A stretch of DNA of 13,923 nucleotides from JAKEHA01 sp035687255 (lineage in GTDB: Bacteria; Krumholzibacteriota; Krumholzibacteriia; WVZY01; JAKEHA01). A model generated the notes under the pieces. It was not told where the DNA came from. It saw nothing but the letters and a program-made list of their open reading frames with translations, and did no database searches. The position numbers and the translations under genes are program-made. The first letter of the stretch is position 1, and each line of letters begins with the position of its first letter. The DNA lies in the NCBI GenBank assembly GCA_035687255.1, contig DASRYI010000166.1, positions 1 through 13,923 of the forward strand. Direction: 5' to 3'. Below, in pieces: positions 1-6,378 of the stretch.

Positions 1-2355
1 CTACGCTTCCAGTTTCCGCAGCCGCTCGCGCGCGGCTTTGAGGCGCGCGGGACGATCCTGGGCGAAGCGGCGAATTCCTTCCATCAGCCACTTGGGCGAG
101 AGATGGGCTTCCTCGACCACCTCGTCGACGCTGCCGCCGGTGCGCCAGCGGTTGTCCCAGTCGCTCCCGAGCCAGTACTCGCCCGTGAGCCCTGCGTCCA
201 CCCAGTCGCTCATCAAGCGGCGGGCGCGGTTGGTGACGGCCATGGCGTCGAGACGTTCGTGGTTCGCAAACACCGAGTCGCGATACGCCGCGTCCTGCAG
301 CGCGAAGAGCTGCGGCGAAATGGCCGCGACAATCTTCACGTTGAGTCCCTCTTCGTCGAGGGCGGGCAGGATCTTCACGATGTTGCTGGTGGTCGACGTG
401 CCCTGCACCACCACCACACCCATCTTCGGCTGTCCCTGCTTGTAAGGACGAATCACGTACGCGCCGCGCGCGGCGTCGAAGTGCGACGCCATGCCCAGCC
501 GGGCGCGGTCGGGAATCTCGATCGCGGGACGCGTGAGGTGCAGTGCGATGATGTGTGCGTCGGTCTTGAGGGCCGCCGCAATCACCACCGGCACCTCGTT
601 GAACTCCCACGGGTGCACGTCGATCACCTGTCCGTCGGGGAAGAGCTGCGTCACACCGGGCGCGAAGACGCCGAAGTGCGTGCGCGAATCCTCCGCGGTC
701 TCGGGACCGCTGTGACCCGCCACCCACAGCACCTTGCCCACCTTGATCTGCGAATCCTGCGCGAGCTGGCTGAACAGACGCATGGGTCCGTACTTGAGGT
801 ACACGAACGAACCGTACGTGGAGCACGCGGCGTAGAAACCGTTGAAGTCCTCGTACGGCGTGCGCGAAAAGTTCACACTCGCGATGCCGGTGGTGATGCC
901 CGAGTTGGCGAACTCGGTGATGCCCTGCGGCAACTGCACGCCTTCCGGGTTGGTGTCGCGGTTGAACCAGCCGTAGCCTTTGGTCCCGCCCCAGTCCTTC
1001 GAGAATCCGGCAATGTTCGTCGACTCGGCGAGGTCGGCGCTGAGCGACATGAACAGCGGCCGCCCGTAGTGCTCGCGGCACCACGCGTTCACCCACGCAC
1101 CCCACTTCGCCAGCGCGGCGCGGTTGGGCTGTTTGTCGCCCGGCTTCGCCCACATCTCGGCGGGGTAGTTGCGGAAGTCGGTCAGAACGGGGTCGGTGGT
1201 GGGATTCTTCGTCACCTTGAACCGGAACGAAGAAATCTCGTCGGGCACCGAATCGCCGATTTCGATCAGGCGATCGGTGATGTATTCCACCAGCGCCGCA
1301 TCGTCGCGGATGACTTCGGAGACAATCTTCAGATTGGCGCGCGCCTGTTCGGAAAGCGCCACCGGATCCTTGGGCGCGGGTTCGCCGTAGCCGGCGAAGT
1401 TGACGCCGTATTTGTCCATGAACGGCTTCTTGGTGGCCCAGAACAGCTCGCTGTTCATGGCGTGCGGCGAGCCGTGCGACTTGTTGTCGAACTTGCCGTA
1501 CTCGCGCCCCTTGCGCGTCTTCATGAACATCATGCTGGGACGCTGCGACGGGTTGTCGCCCATGACCATATCGAGAAGGGCGCGCGTAATCGCGTCCCAA
1601 CTGGCGCCGTCTTTCGCTTCCACCACGCGCCAGCCGTGCGCCCCGAACCAGTCGCGCGGCGAGCCGTACACGAAGTGGCTGTACGGGGGATCGTCGATCC
1701 CGAAATCGTTCCAGTCGACCACGTAGTGGAAGTTGGTGAGGCCGAGTCCGTACGCCGAATTGAGCGTCTCGTGCACGCCGCCCGGCGTGAGGCCGCCTTC
1801 ACCTTCGAACGCGAACACGCGCACGCCCTCGGCGCCCGCGCGCTTGAGCGCAAACGCCTGGCCCGCCGCCGGCGGTGAACCGTGGCCCGACGGGCCGGTG
1901 TTGGCCTTCACGAAGAGCATCTTGCCCTCCATCTCGGCGTGTCCGGGAAGCCCCTTGTTGCGGCGGAACCGCATCAGGTCCTCCCACCAGACCATGCGTT
2001 CTTCGGGAATGAAGTAACGCTTGTCCCGGGTCTTCTCGTATTTCACGCGGAACGGTTCCGCCAGCACGGGCAACGTGGCGTAGATCAGCGGTACGGTGTG
2101 GCCCGCAACCAGCGCGAAGCGGTCGCCGAAGCGCTTTTCAGGGTGACGGATGTCCCAGCGCATGGCGCCGTTCATCAACAGCGAGATGAACGCGTATGCC
2201 TTGGAGCGCGACCCGCCGGGATGGCCGCTCTGGCGGTAGTTGAGCATCAGATCGATGTATTGATCCGCGCAGTCCTTGATCTTCTCCCAATGATGAAATT
2301 GTTCGGCCTGGGCGCTGAAGGCGCTCTCGAGGTCGAGTTTTTGTTCGACAGCCAT
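1..2355 (-). CDS. Transketolase-family thiamine diphosphate enzyme, single chain, 784 aa
   Basis: Full-length TPP-dependent transketolase-like enzyme, which in the family moves two-carbon ketol units between sugar phosphates in the cytoplasm (pentose phosphate or Calvin-type metabolism). Seen: the N-terminal TPP half has SGHPGG (43-48), GHTVPLIYA (85-93) and GPSGHG (154-159). The cofactor motif is GEG (185-187), with the metal-binding Asn at 216, exactly the spacing of the E. coli enzyme. The pyrimidine half has GSADLA-like SLSADLA (437-443), the probable catalytic Glu481 in GITEFAN, and EDSRTHFGVF (555-564). A C-terminal transketolase domain follows (about 645-784). Start chosen at 2355 because AAGGAAA lies 12 nt upstream; 51 extra upstream in-frame codons look non-coding. 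At 784 aa it is longer than classical transketolases (about 660). Oddity: Glu replaces the usual Asp of GDG. The exact substrate is uncertain, as it could be a specialised ketolase. A promoter at 2405-2433 fits. Confidence 0.88.
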   Translation of the reverse strand: MAVEQKLDLESAFSAQAEQFHHWEKIKDCADQYIDLMLNYRQSGHPGGSRSKAYAFISLLMNGAMRWDIRHPEKRFGDRFALVAGHTVPLIYATLPVLAEPFRVKYEKTRDKRYFIPEERMVWWEDLMRFRRNKGLPGHAEMEGKMLFVKANTGPSGHGSPPAAGQAFALKRAGAEGVRVFAFEGEGGLTPGGVHETLNSAYGLGLTNFHYVVDWNDFGIDDPPYSHFVYGSPRDWFGAHGWRVVEAKDGASWDAITRALLDMVMGDNPSQRPSMMFMKTRKGREYGKFDNKSHGSPHAMNSELFWATKKPFMDKYGVNFAGYGEPAPKDPVALSEQARANLKIVSEVIRDDAALVEYITDRLIEIGDSVPDEISSFRFKVTKNPTTDPVLTDFRNYPAEMWAKPGDKQPNRAALAKWGAWVNAWCREHYGRPLFMSLSADLAESTNIAGFSKDWGGTKGYGWFNRDTNPEGVQLPQGITEFANSGITTGIASVNFSRTPYEDFNGFYAACSTYGSFVYLKYGPMRLFSQLAQDSQIKVGKVLWVAGHSGPETAEDSRTHFGVFAPGVTQLFPDGQVIDVHPWEFNEVPVVIAAALKTDAHIIALHLTRPAIEIPDRARLGMASHFDAARGAYVIRPYKQGQPKMGVVVVQGTSTTSNIVKILPALDEEGLNVKIVAAISPQLFALQDAAYRDSVFANHERLDAMAVTNRARRLMSDWVDAGLTGEYWLGSDWDNRWRTGGSVDEVVEEAHLSPKWLMEGIRRFAQDRPARLKAARERLRKLEA

Positions 2356-2404
2356 GTGAAGATTTCCTTGTTGGGTATGTGATTGGGCAGCGGCCAGCAC
2401 GCCA

Positions 2405-2433
2405 AGACTACTCCCTTGGCCGGGGGCTGTCAA
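2405..2433 (-). promoter_or_regulatory. Sigma70-like promoter of the transketolase-family gene
   Basis: On the minus strand there is a perfect -35 TTGACA (2428-2433), a 17 bp spacer and TAGTCT (2405-2410) as a 3/6 -10 box. The predicted start near 2398 gives a leader of about 43 nt containing the AAGGAAA ribosome binding site. The perfect -35 and ideal spacing are seen; function is inferred. Confidence 0.5.
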
Positions 2434-2471
2434 AGGCGGCCAAACCCCCGAAACCGCGGCCGGTACGGCGT

Positions 2472-4634
2472 ATGCACGAACCCCGGACGATGGTATTCCG
2501 ACATCCAATGGGTTCCGCGGCGGCCGCGGGGTTTCTCCTCGTGTTTGCAGGCGGTTTCAATTTGCCCGCACATGCCTCCGGTTGGGCGGTGGGTGGCAAT
2601 GGACTGGTCATCCGATCGGCCGATGGCGGCCAGACCTGGACCTCTTCCTCGCCCGCCACCGGGACCCTCAACGCCGTGCATTTCGTCTCCGACCAGGACG
2701 GCTGGGCGGTGGGAAACGGGGGTATCGCCGTTCACACCACCGACGGTGGCGACCACTGGACGCAGACCTCGCCCGGCACGCAGAACCTCAACGGGGTTTT
2801 CTTCATTGATGCCGGGCATGGATGGATGGTCGGCGACGGCGGCAAAGTACTGCGCACCACCAACGGCGGCGCCACCTGGGTGACGTCGACGCCCACCACG
2901 GCCGCCCTGTACGACGTCTTCTTCACCGATTCCAATCTGGGTTGGGCGGTGGGGAAGGGTGTGGTGTTGCGCACCACCGACGGCGGCTCGATGTGGAGCC
3001 ACGCATCGCCCACCACCGCAACTCTGCGCGGCGTCTACTTTGCGGATGCCCAGACCGGTATTGCGGTGGGCAGCGGGGGTGTCGTGCTGCGAAGCGTGAA
3101 CGGCGGAACCACGTTCACGTCATCGGTGGTTTCCTCGAGCGACCTGTATTCCTGTTATCTCGCGAGCGCCACGCGGGGTTGGGCGGTGGGTGAGACGGGG
3201 GCGATTCTCACCACCACCAACGGCACCAGCTGGACCACGCAGCGCGTGAGTTCGGCGACCTACCGGTCGGTGCACTTCGTCGACGACATGAACGGATGGG
3301 CCGTGGGAAGCGGCGGTTCGGTGGCGCAGACCAGCGACGGCGGCGGGCGCTGGGACGTCTCGTATCCCGCAGCGCAGACGCTCAACGGCGTGTTCTTCGC
3401 GAGCATTCCCGCCGGCATCGCCGTGACCGTGGACACCGACCCCGCGGGACTCGCGTTTACCGTCGACGGCGTCGCGTATTCCGCCGCGCACACGTTTCGC
3501 TGGGACCCGGCGTCATCGCACACCATCGGAACCACCACGCCCCAGAGCGGCGGCGCAGGCACACAGTACGTGTGGTCGAGTTGGAGCAACGGCGGGGCCA
3601 TCACGCAGACCGTCGCGCCTACGGGCAACACCGTCTACACCGCGCATTTCGCGACGCAGTTCCATCTCAGCATGCAGCCGGCGGCGAACGGCACCACCTC
3701 GCCGGCGAGCGGATGGTTCGATGCCGGCGCCACCGTGGCCATCGCGGCCACGCCCGACCCGGGCTTCGGATTCAACGGCTGGAGCGGTGTGGGATCGGGC
3801 GCGTACACGGGCTGGATCAATCCGGCCCAGGTCGAAATGAATGCGCCCATCACCGAGACCCCGTCGTTCGGCACCAGCGTCACCGTGGTGGTGACGGGAG
3901 TGCCGGGGGGTGCGGAATTCGTGGTGGACGGAGCAACGTATGCGTCGCAGCAGACATTCACGTGGCCGCCCGGTTCCACGCACACACTCGACGTGGTCTC
4001 GCCGCAGATGGTCGGCTCCGACACCCGCCGCGTGTTCCAGCGGTGGAGCGACGCCGGGAGCGCGAACCACGACATCTCTCCCGTATCCAACGGCACCTAC
4101 ACCGTCACCTACAAGACGCAGTGCATGCTGACCACGCAGACGGGGAGTGGCGGTTCGGTGTCGCCGGCGCCGGGATGGTGGGACGCGGGAACCCCCGTCA
4201 CGATTTCCGCGTCCGCGGACTCCGGCTACTACTTCGTTTCGTGGTCGGGCAGCGGCCCGGGTTCGTATTCGGGTTCGTCCAACCCCCGCACCATCACGGT
4301 CAACGGACCGATTGTGCAACAGGCGCAGTTCGCTCCGGGGCAGGCGCCCGTCTATCCCGCGGAGCTCACGCTGCTTCCCAGCGCGCCCAATCCCGCGCAC
4401 TCGCAGACCAGCGTGCGTTTCGGTCTGCCGCGGGACTCGGACGTATCCATCGAGCTGTTCGACGTGCAGGGACGTCGCGTGTTTGAAGATCGCGTGAGCG
4501 GGATGTTGCGCGGCTGGCAGGACTACTTGCTGGATGTATCGAGCGCTCGATCGCCGCTGCGCAGCGGGATCTACTTCGTGCGCGTGACCGCCGCCGGCGC
4601 CGCACGCACCGGCCGTCTCGTCGTCCTTCGCTGA
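2472..4634 (+). CDS. Secreted YCF48-type beta-propeller protein with tandem repeat modules and FlgD/T9SS-type C-terminal sorting domain
   Basis: Predicted exported 720-aa surface or secreted protein; function unknown. Seen in order: signal peptide (basic start, hydrophobic GFLLVFAGG, AHA-type cleavage near residue 35); seven YCF48/BNR-like repeats of 39-40 aa (about 37-314), each starting GWAVG or a variant and containing a TT(D/N)GG-type turn; two tandem modules of about 150 aa, each with a V(D)G-Y-x-F strand pair and a P-x-x-GWWDAG / WSGxGxGxY block resembling bacterial InlB B-type repeats; and a C-terminal domain (about 632-720) with SAPNPA, LFDVQGRRV, SGIYFVRV and a basic LVVLR end, typical of FlgD Ig-like or type IX secretion sorting domains. 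YCF48 of photosystem assembly is also a seven-bladed propeller, but here only the fold is implied. Start is uncertain: ATG 2472, 2490 and 2508 all leave a signal peptide, none has a clear ribosome site, and 2379 is also open. It ends 5 bp from the stop of the convergent polyprenyl synthase gene. Confidence 0.85.
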   Translation: MHEPRTMVFRHPMGSAAAAGFLLVFAGGFNLPAHASGWAVGGNGLVIRSADGGQTWTSSSPATGTLNAVHFVSDQDGWAVGNGGIAVHTTDGGDHWTQTSPGTQNLNGVFFIDAGHGWMVGDGGKVLRTTNGGATWVTSTPTTAALYDVFFTDSNLGWAVGKGVVLRTTDGGSMWSHASPTTATLRGVYFADAQTGIAVGSGGVVLRSVNGGTTFTSSVVSSSDLYSCYLASATRGWAVGETGAILTTTNGTSWTTQRVSSATYRSVHFVDDMNGWAVGSGGSVAQTSDGGGRWDVSYPAAQTLNGVFFASIPAGIAVTVDTDPAGLAFTVDGVAYSAAHTFRWDPASSHTIGTTTPQSGGAGTQYVWSSWSNGGAITQTVAPTGNTVYTAHFATQFHLSMQPAANGTTSPASGWFDAGATVAIAATPDPGFGFNGWSGVGSGAYTGWINPAQVEMNAPITETPSFGTSVTVVVTGVPGGAEFVVDGATYASQQTFTWPPGSTHTLDVVSPQMVGSDTRRVFQRWSDAGSANHDISPVSNGTYTVTYKTQCMLTTQTGSGGSVSPAPGWWDAGTPVTISASADSGYYFVSWSGSGPGSYSGSSNPRTITVNGPIVQQAQFAPGQAPVYPAELTLLPSAPNPAHSQTSVRFGLPRDSDVSIELFDVQGRRVFEDRVSGMLRGWQDYLLDVSSARSPLRSGIYFVRVTAAGAARTGRLVVLR
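2580..3413 (+). repeat. Seven tandem coding repeats, one propeller blade each
   Basis: GW(A/M)V or GIAV blade starts fall at 2580, 2700, 2820, 2940, 3057, 3177 and 3294, and the next GIAV is at 3414. The steps are therefore 120, 120, 120, 117, 120, 117 and 120 bp. The unit reads G-W-A-V-G-x-G-G-x-V-x-x-T-x-(D/N)-G-G-x-x-W and ends with L-x-x-V-x-F-x-D. Seven units match a closed seven-bladed propeller. DNA identity between units is partial, so the array is old rather than freshly expanded. Confidence 0.85.
3424..4338 (+). repeat. Two tandem copies of a ~150-aa extracellular module
   Basis: Copy 1 spans about 3424-3878 and copy 2 about 3879-4338. Each begins with V-T-V-x-(T/V)-x-x-P-x-G-x-x-F-x-V-D-G, continues with (S/T)HT(I/L)-x-x-x-(T/S)PQ and ends with SPA-x-GW(F/W)DAG and F-x-x-W-S-G-x-G. 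The matching order of blocks shows an internal duplication within the secreted protein. Boundaries are approximate. Confidence 0.7.
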
Positions 4635-4639
4635 AAAAT

Positions 4640-5659
4640 CTACGCCGAGTTGCGCAGGAACGCGGTGAAGTTGCGCGTCTGTTCACCCGCGTAGGCGCGC
4701 AGTTCGCCCACGATGCCGGTCAGCAGTTCGCGGGCCGGCGAGGGTGAGAAGCGCGCCAGCGTTTCGCCCGAACGCTCGAGGTGCCGGTCGATGGTGGCGT
4801 GCGTTTCGGTGAAGGCGCCGTACTCCATGCACATCTCCACGATGTACCGCTCGGTGGCGGGTGTGAAGTCGGCGTTCTCAATGATGCTGATCAGCCGCTC
4901 GCGGTGCCCGTCCTGGAGTGCGTCGAGGACGCGGATCATGGGCAGCGAGAGGTAGCCGTTGCGCAGGTCGCAGTCGTAGGAGCGCTGCGGACTGTCGAGC
5001 ATGTCGTCGAGATCGTCGATCATCTGGAACGCCATGCCCAGGTTCCACCCGAAGTGGCCCAGCGCGTCGGCGTATTCGCCGCTGGACGCCAGCGCGCCCG
5101 CCTTGCACGAGAGTGCAAACAGCGACGCACTCTTCTCGGAGATGATCTCGTAGTACTGCGCTTCGCTCAGGCTGTAGTTGTGCTTGTGTGATGTCTCCAG
5201 GCTCTCGCCCCGCACCAGCACGCGCAGCGTGCGGATGAACTCCGGCATGGCGGAGGCCACGCCGCTGCGCTGCACCAGCTCCAGCGCTTCCGCCAGGGCA
5301 AAGTCGCCGGTGAGCACCGACGCATAGTTGCCGTATTTCAGGCGCGCCGAGAGTTTGGCGCGGCGCGTATCCACCTGGTCGATGACGTCGTCGTGGAAGA
5401 GAGTGGCCAGGTGCACCAGTTCCACCGCGCCCGCCAGGCGAATCAGCGTGTCATTGATGGGTTCCAGGGCCTCGGCCTGCGGCACCTTGGCGGCCAGCAC
5501 CAGCAGAATGGGGCGCAGGCGCTTGCCCCCGTTGTTGAAGCTTTCCAGCGCGATGCTGGCTTCCGAGTGGGTGTTCTCCTTGATGCGTTCGACCACCACG
5601 GCGTTACACCGTTCGACGATATCGAGCAGCACGTCGTGCTTTTTCAGGACCTGCATCAT
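4640..5659 (-). CDS. Long-chain polyprenyl diphosphate synthase (heptaprenyl/octaprenyl type), 339 aa
   Basis: Class I trans-isoprenyl diphosphate synthase, which condenses isopentenyl diphosphate units onto an allylic primer to make the C35-C50 tail of respiratory quinones. Seen: substrate motif GGKRLRP (44-50); first Asp-rich motif DDVID (90-94); RGESLE then SLSEAQYYEIISEKSASLF (about 150-181); second Asp-rich motif DDLDD (215-219); and DLRNGYLSLPMI (231-242). The residues just before the first motif (ATLFH) carry small Ala at position -5, as in octaprenyl synthases (ATLLH), which favours a long product; a C15/C20 enzyme would usually carry a bulky aromatic there. Length fits the family. 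The gene starts 10 bp after the GbsR-like gene and its ribosome site TAAGGAA overlaps that gene's stop, so the two are probably co-transcribed and translationally coupled. The second codon is also ATG (5656). Product chain length is inferred. Confidence 0.92.
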   Translation of the reverse strand: MMQVLKKHDVLLDIVERCNAVVVERIKENTHSEASIALESFNNGGKRLRPILLVLAAKVPQAEALEPINDTLIRLAGAVELVHLATLFHDDVIDQVDTRRAKLSARLKYGNYASVLTGDFALAEALELVQRSGVASAMPEFIRTLRVLVRGESLETSHKHNYSLSEAQYYEIISEKSASLFALSCKAGALASSGEYADALGHFGWNLGMAFQMIDDLDDMLDSPQRSYDCDLRNGYLSLPMIRVLDALQDGHRERLISIIENADFTPATERYIVEMCMEYGAFTETHATIDRHLERSGETLARFSPSPARELLTGIVGELRAYAGEQTRNFTAFLRNSA

Positions 5660-5665
5660 CGGGGG

Positions 5666-5672
5666 TTCCTTA
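5666..5672 (-). promoter_or_regulatory. Ribosome binding site overlapping the upstream stop codon
   Basis: On the minus strand TAAGGAA contains the TAA stop of the GbsR-like gene (5670-5672) and a good Shine-Dalgarno core, 6 nt before the ATG at 5659. Ribosomes finishing the regulator would end on the initiation site of the synthase, which supports translational coupling and the chosen start. Confidence 0.7.
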
Positions 5673-6182
5673 GGATAGGGTGTCTTTGACCCGAATTACA
5701 TTGGCCAGACTCTTCGGGTCGGATTCGCCGCCCGCGAACGCCTGGAAGATGGCGTTCACGAACTCCATGTGGCGCTTCAGTTCTTCCATGCGACGCACCG
5801 TCGCCTCATCGCCGGAACCGGCGGCCGACGCGAGTGTGGTTTCCACGATGTCCATGGCCGGATCCAGTTCCTTGCGCTTCTTGGCCAGCGCCAGCAACTT
5901 GGCCACCTTCGTGATGTCTTCTTCGGCGGTGTAGTAATCCTTGCGTTCACCACGGACGATCACCCGGTGCACAACGCTCAGGTCGAGCAACTGGCGCACA
6001 TTGGTGCTCACGTTGCTGCGGCTGGTCTTGAGCGTGCGCGACATCTCTTCGAGTGTCAGCGGTTGTTCGCTCACGTAGAGCAGCGCATAGATCTCCGCCA
6101 TCACACGACTGATGCCCCAGGCCGGACCCAGACGGCCCCAGCCCTCGATGAAGATATCCTGTGTCGATTGACGAGAGTGCAT
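5670..6182 (-). CDS. GbsR-type (MarR-like) winged-helix transcriptional regulator, 170 aa
   Basis: Probable DNA-binding repressor. Seen: the N-terminal signature GWGRLGPAWGISRVMAEIYA (14-33) and LLYVSEQPLTLEEMS (34-48), then a recognition helix TSRSNVSTNVRQL (53-65), and the wing RVIVRGERKDYY (73-84). This pattern is typical of the GbsR/OpcR/CopR group, whose characterised members control glycine betaine and choline uptake genes. The C-terminal part (about 85-170) is helical and charged, suiting dimerisation. It is the first gene of a two-gene operon with the long-chain prenyl synthase, so here it may control isoprenoid or quinone side-chain supply rather than osmolytes. Start at 6182 follows the conserved N-terminus; no strong ribosome site is visible. 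A TTCAG-N6-CTGAA palindrome lies between its promoter -10 and its start codon, which suggests autoregulation. Ligand unknown. Confidence 0.85.
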   Translation of the reverse strand: MHSRQSTQDIFIEGWGRLGPAWGISRVMAEIYALLYVSEQPLTLEEMSRTLKTSRSNVSTNVRQLLDLSVVHRVIVRGERKDYYTAEEDITKVAKLLALAKKRKELDPAMDIVETTLASAAGSGDEATVRRMEELKRHMEFVNAIFQAFAGGESDPKSLANVIRVKDTLS

Positions 6183-6202
6183 GTCGTTGATTGGTCTGTG
6201 GA

Positions 6203-6218
6203 TTCAGTTTTTTCTGAA
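6203..6218. promoter_or_regulatory. Candidate operator palindrome TTCAG-N6-CTGAA
   Basis: Perfect 5-bp arms separated by six T (plus strand) lie 9 bp downstream of the predicted -10 box, covering roughly +2 to +18 of the gbsR-like transcript. A dimeric winged-helix protein bound here would block initiation. The palindrome is seen; the link to the adjacent regulator is inferred. Confidence 0.45.
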
Positions 6219-6227
6219 CGTACGGAC

Positions 6228-6256
6228 ATTCTGGGATGGGGCGAACCGGCTGTCAA
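6228..6256 (-). promoter_or_regulatory. Sigma70-like promoter of the GbsR-like/polyprenyl synthase operon
   Basis: Minus strand: perfect -35 TTGACA (6251-6256), exact 17 bp spacer and CAGAAT (6228-6233, 4/6) as -10. Predicted start is near 6220, giving a leader of about 38 nt. Among the best promoter matches in the window. Confidence 0.6.
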
Positions 6257-6259
6257 CAG

Positions 6260-6285
6260 AGCTTTATGTGGGATCCACGAAAGCT
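6260..6285. promoter_or_regulatory. Dyad-symmetric element upstream of the -35 box
   Basis: AGCTTT (6260-6265) and AAAGCT (6280-6285) are perfect inverted arms enclosing a second inverted pair, GTGG (6268-6271) and CCAC (6275-6278). It sits 3 bp from the TTGACA of the operon promoter and touches the DnaA box. It could be an upstream regulator site; no known consensus is recognised. Confidence 0.35.
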
Positions 6286-6293
6286 GTGGATAA
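6285..6293 (-). promoter_or_regulatory. Perfect consensus DnaA box TTATCCACA
   Basis: The nine bases match the strong DnaA box exactly on the minus strand. It lies 28 bp upstream of the -35 of the GbsR-like operon. Only one perfect copy was noticed here, so this is not evidence for an origin; it may be a DnaA-regulated promoter element or chance. Confidence 0.4.
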
Positions 6294-6318
6294 GGCCTGC
6301 GGAGGCCCCGGACAAACG

Positions 6319-6345
6319 GGCGCCTGCGGCCTGGCCGCAGGCGCC
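6319..6345 (-). terminator. Strong GC hairpin downstream of the cytochrome gene
   Basis: A perfect inverted repeat with 13-bp arms (GGCGCCTGCGGCC and its complement) around one central base; sterically about 11 bp of stem with a 5-nt loop. It lies 33 bp past the stop codon of the c-type cytochrome gene. No good U-tract follows on the minus strand (CGTTTGTCC), so it may stabilise the RNA end or be a weak or atypical terminator. Confidence 0.5.
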
Positions 6346-6378
6346 ACACGGGTTCCGAATCACGCGCCGTACCGGGGA

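Noticed and set aside
103..1878. 591-codon plus-strand open frame opposite the transketolase-family gene
   Set aside because: The minus-strand frame has all the transketolase motifs. This antisense frame is a GC-rich shadow with Arg/His/Val-rich, motif-free protein.
6285..6293. Replication origin
   Set aside because: Only one perfect DnaA box, no AT-rich unwinding region and no dnaA/dnaN/gidA-type genes nearby.
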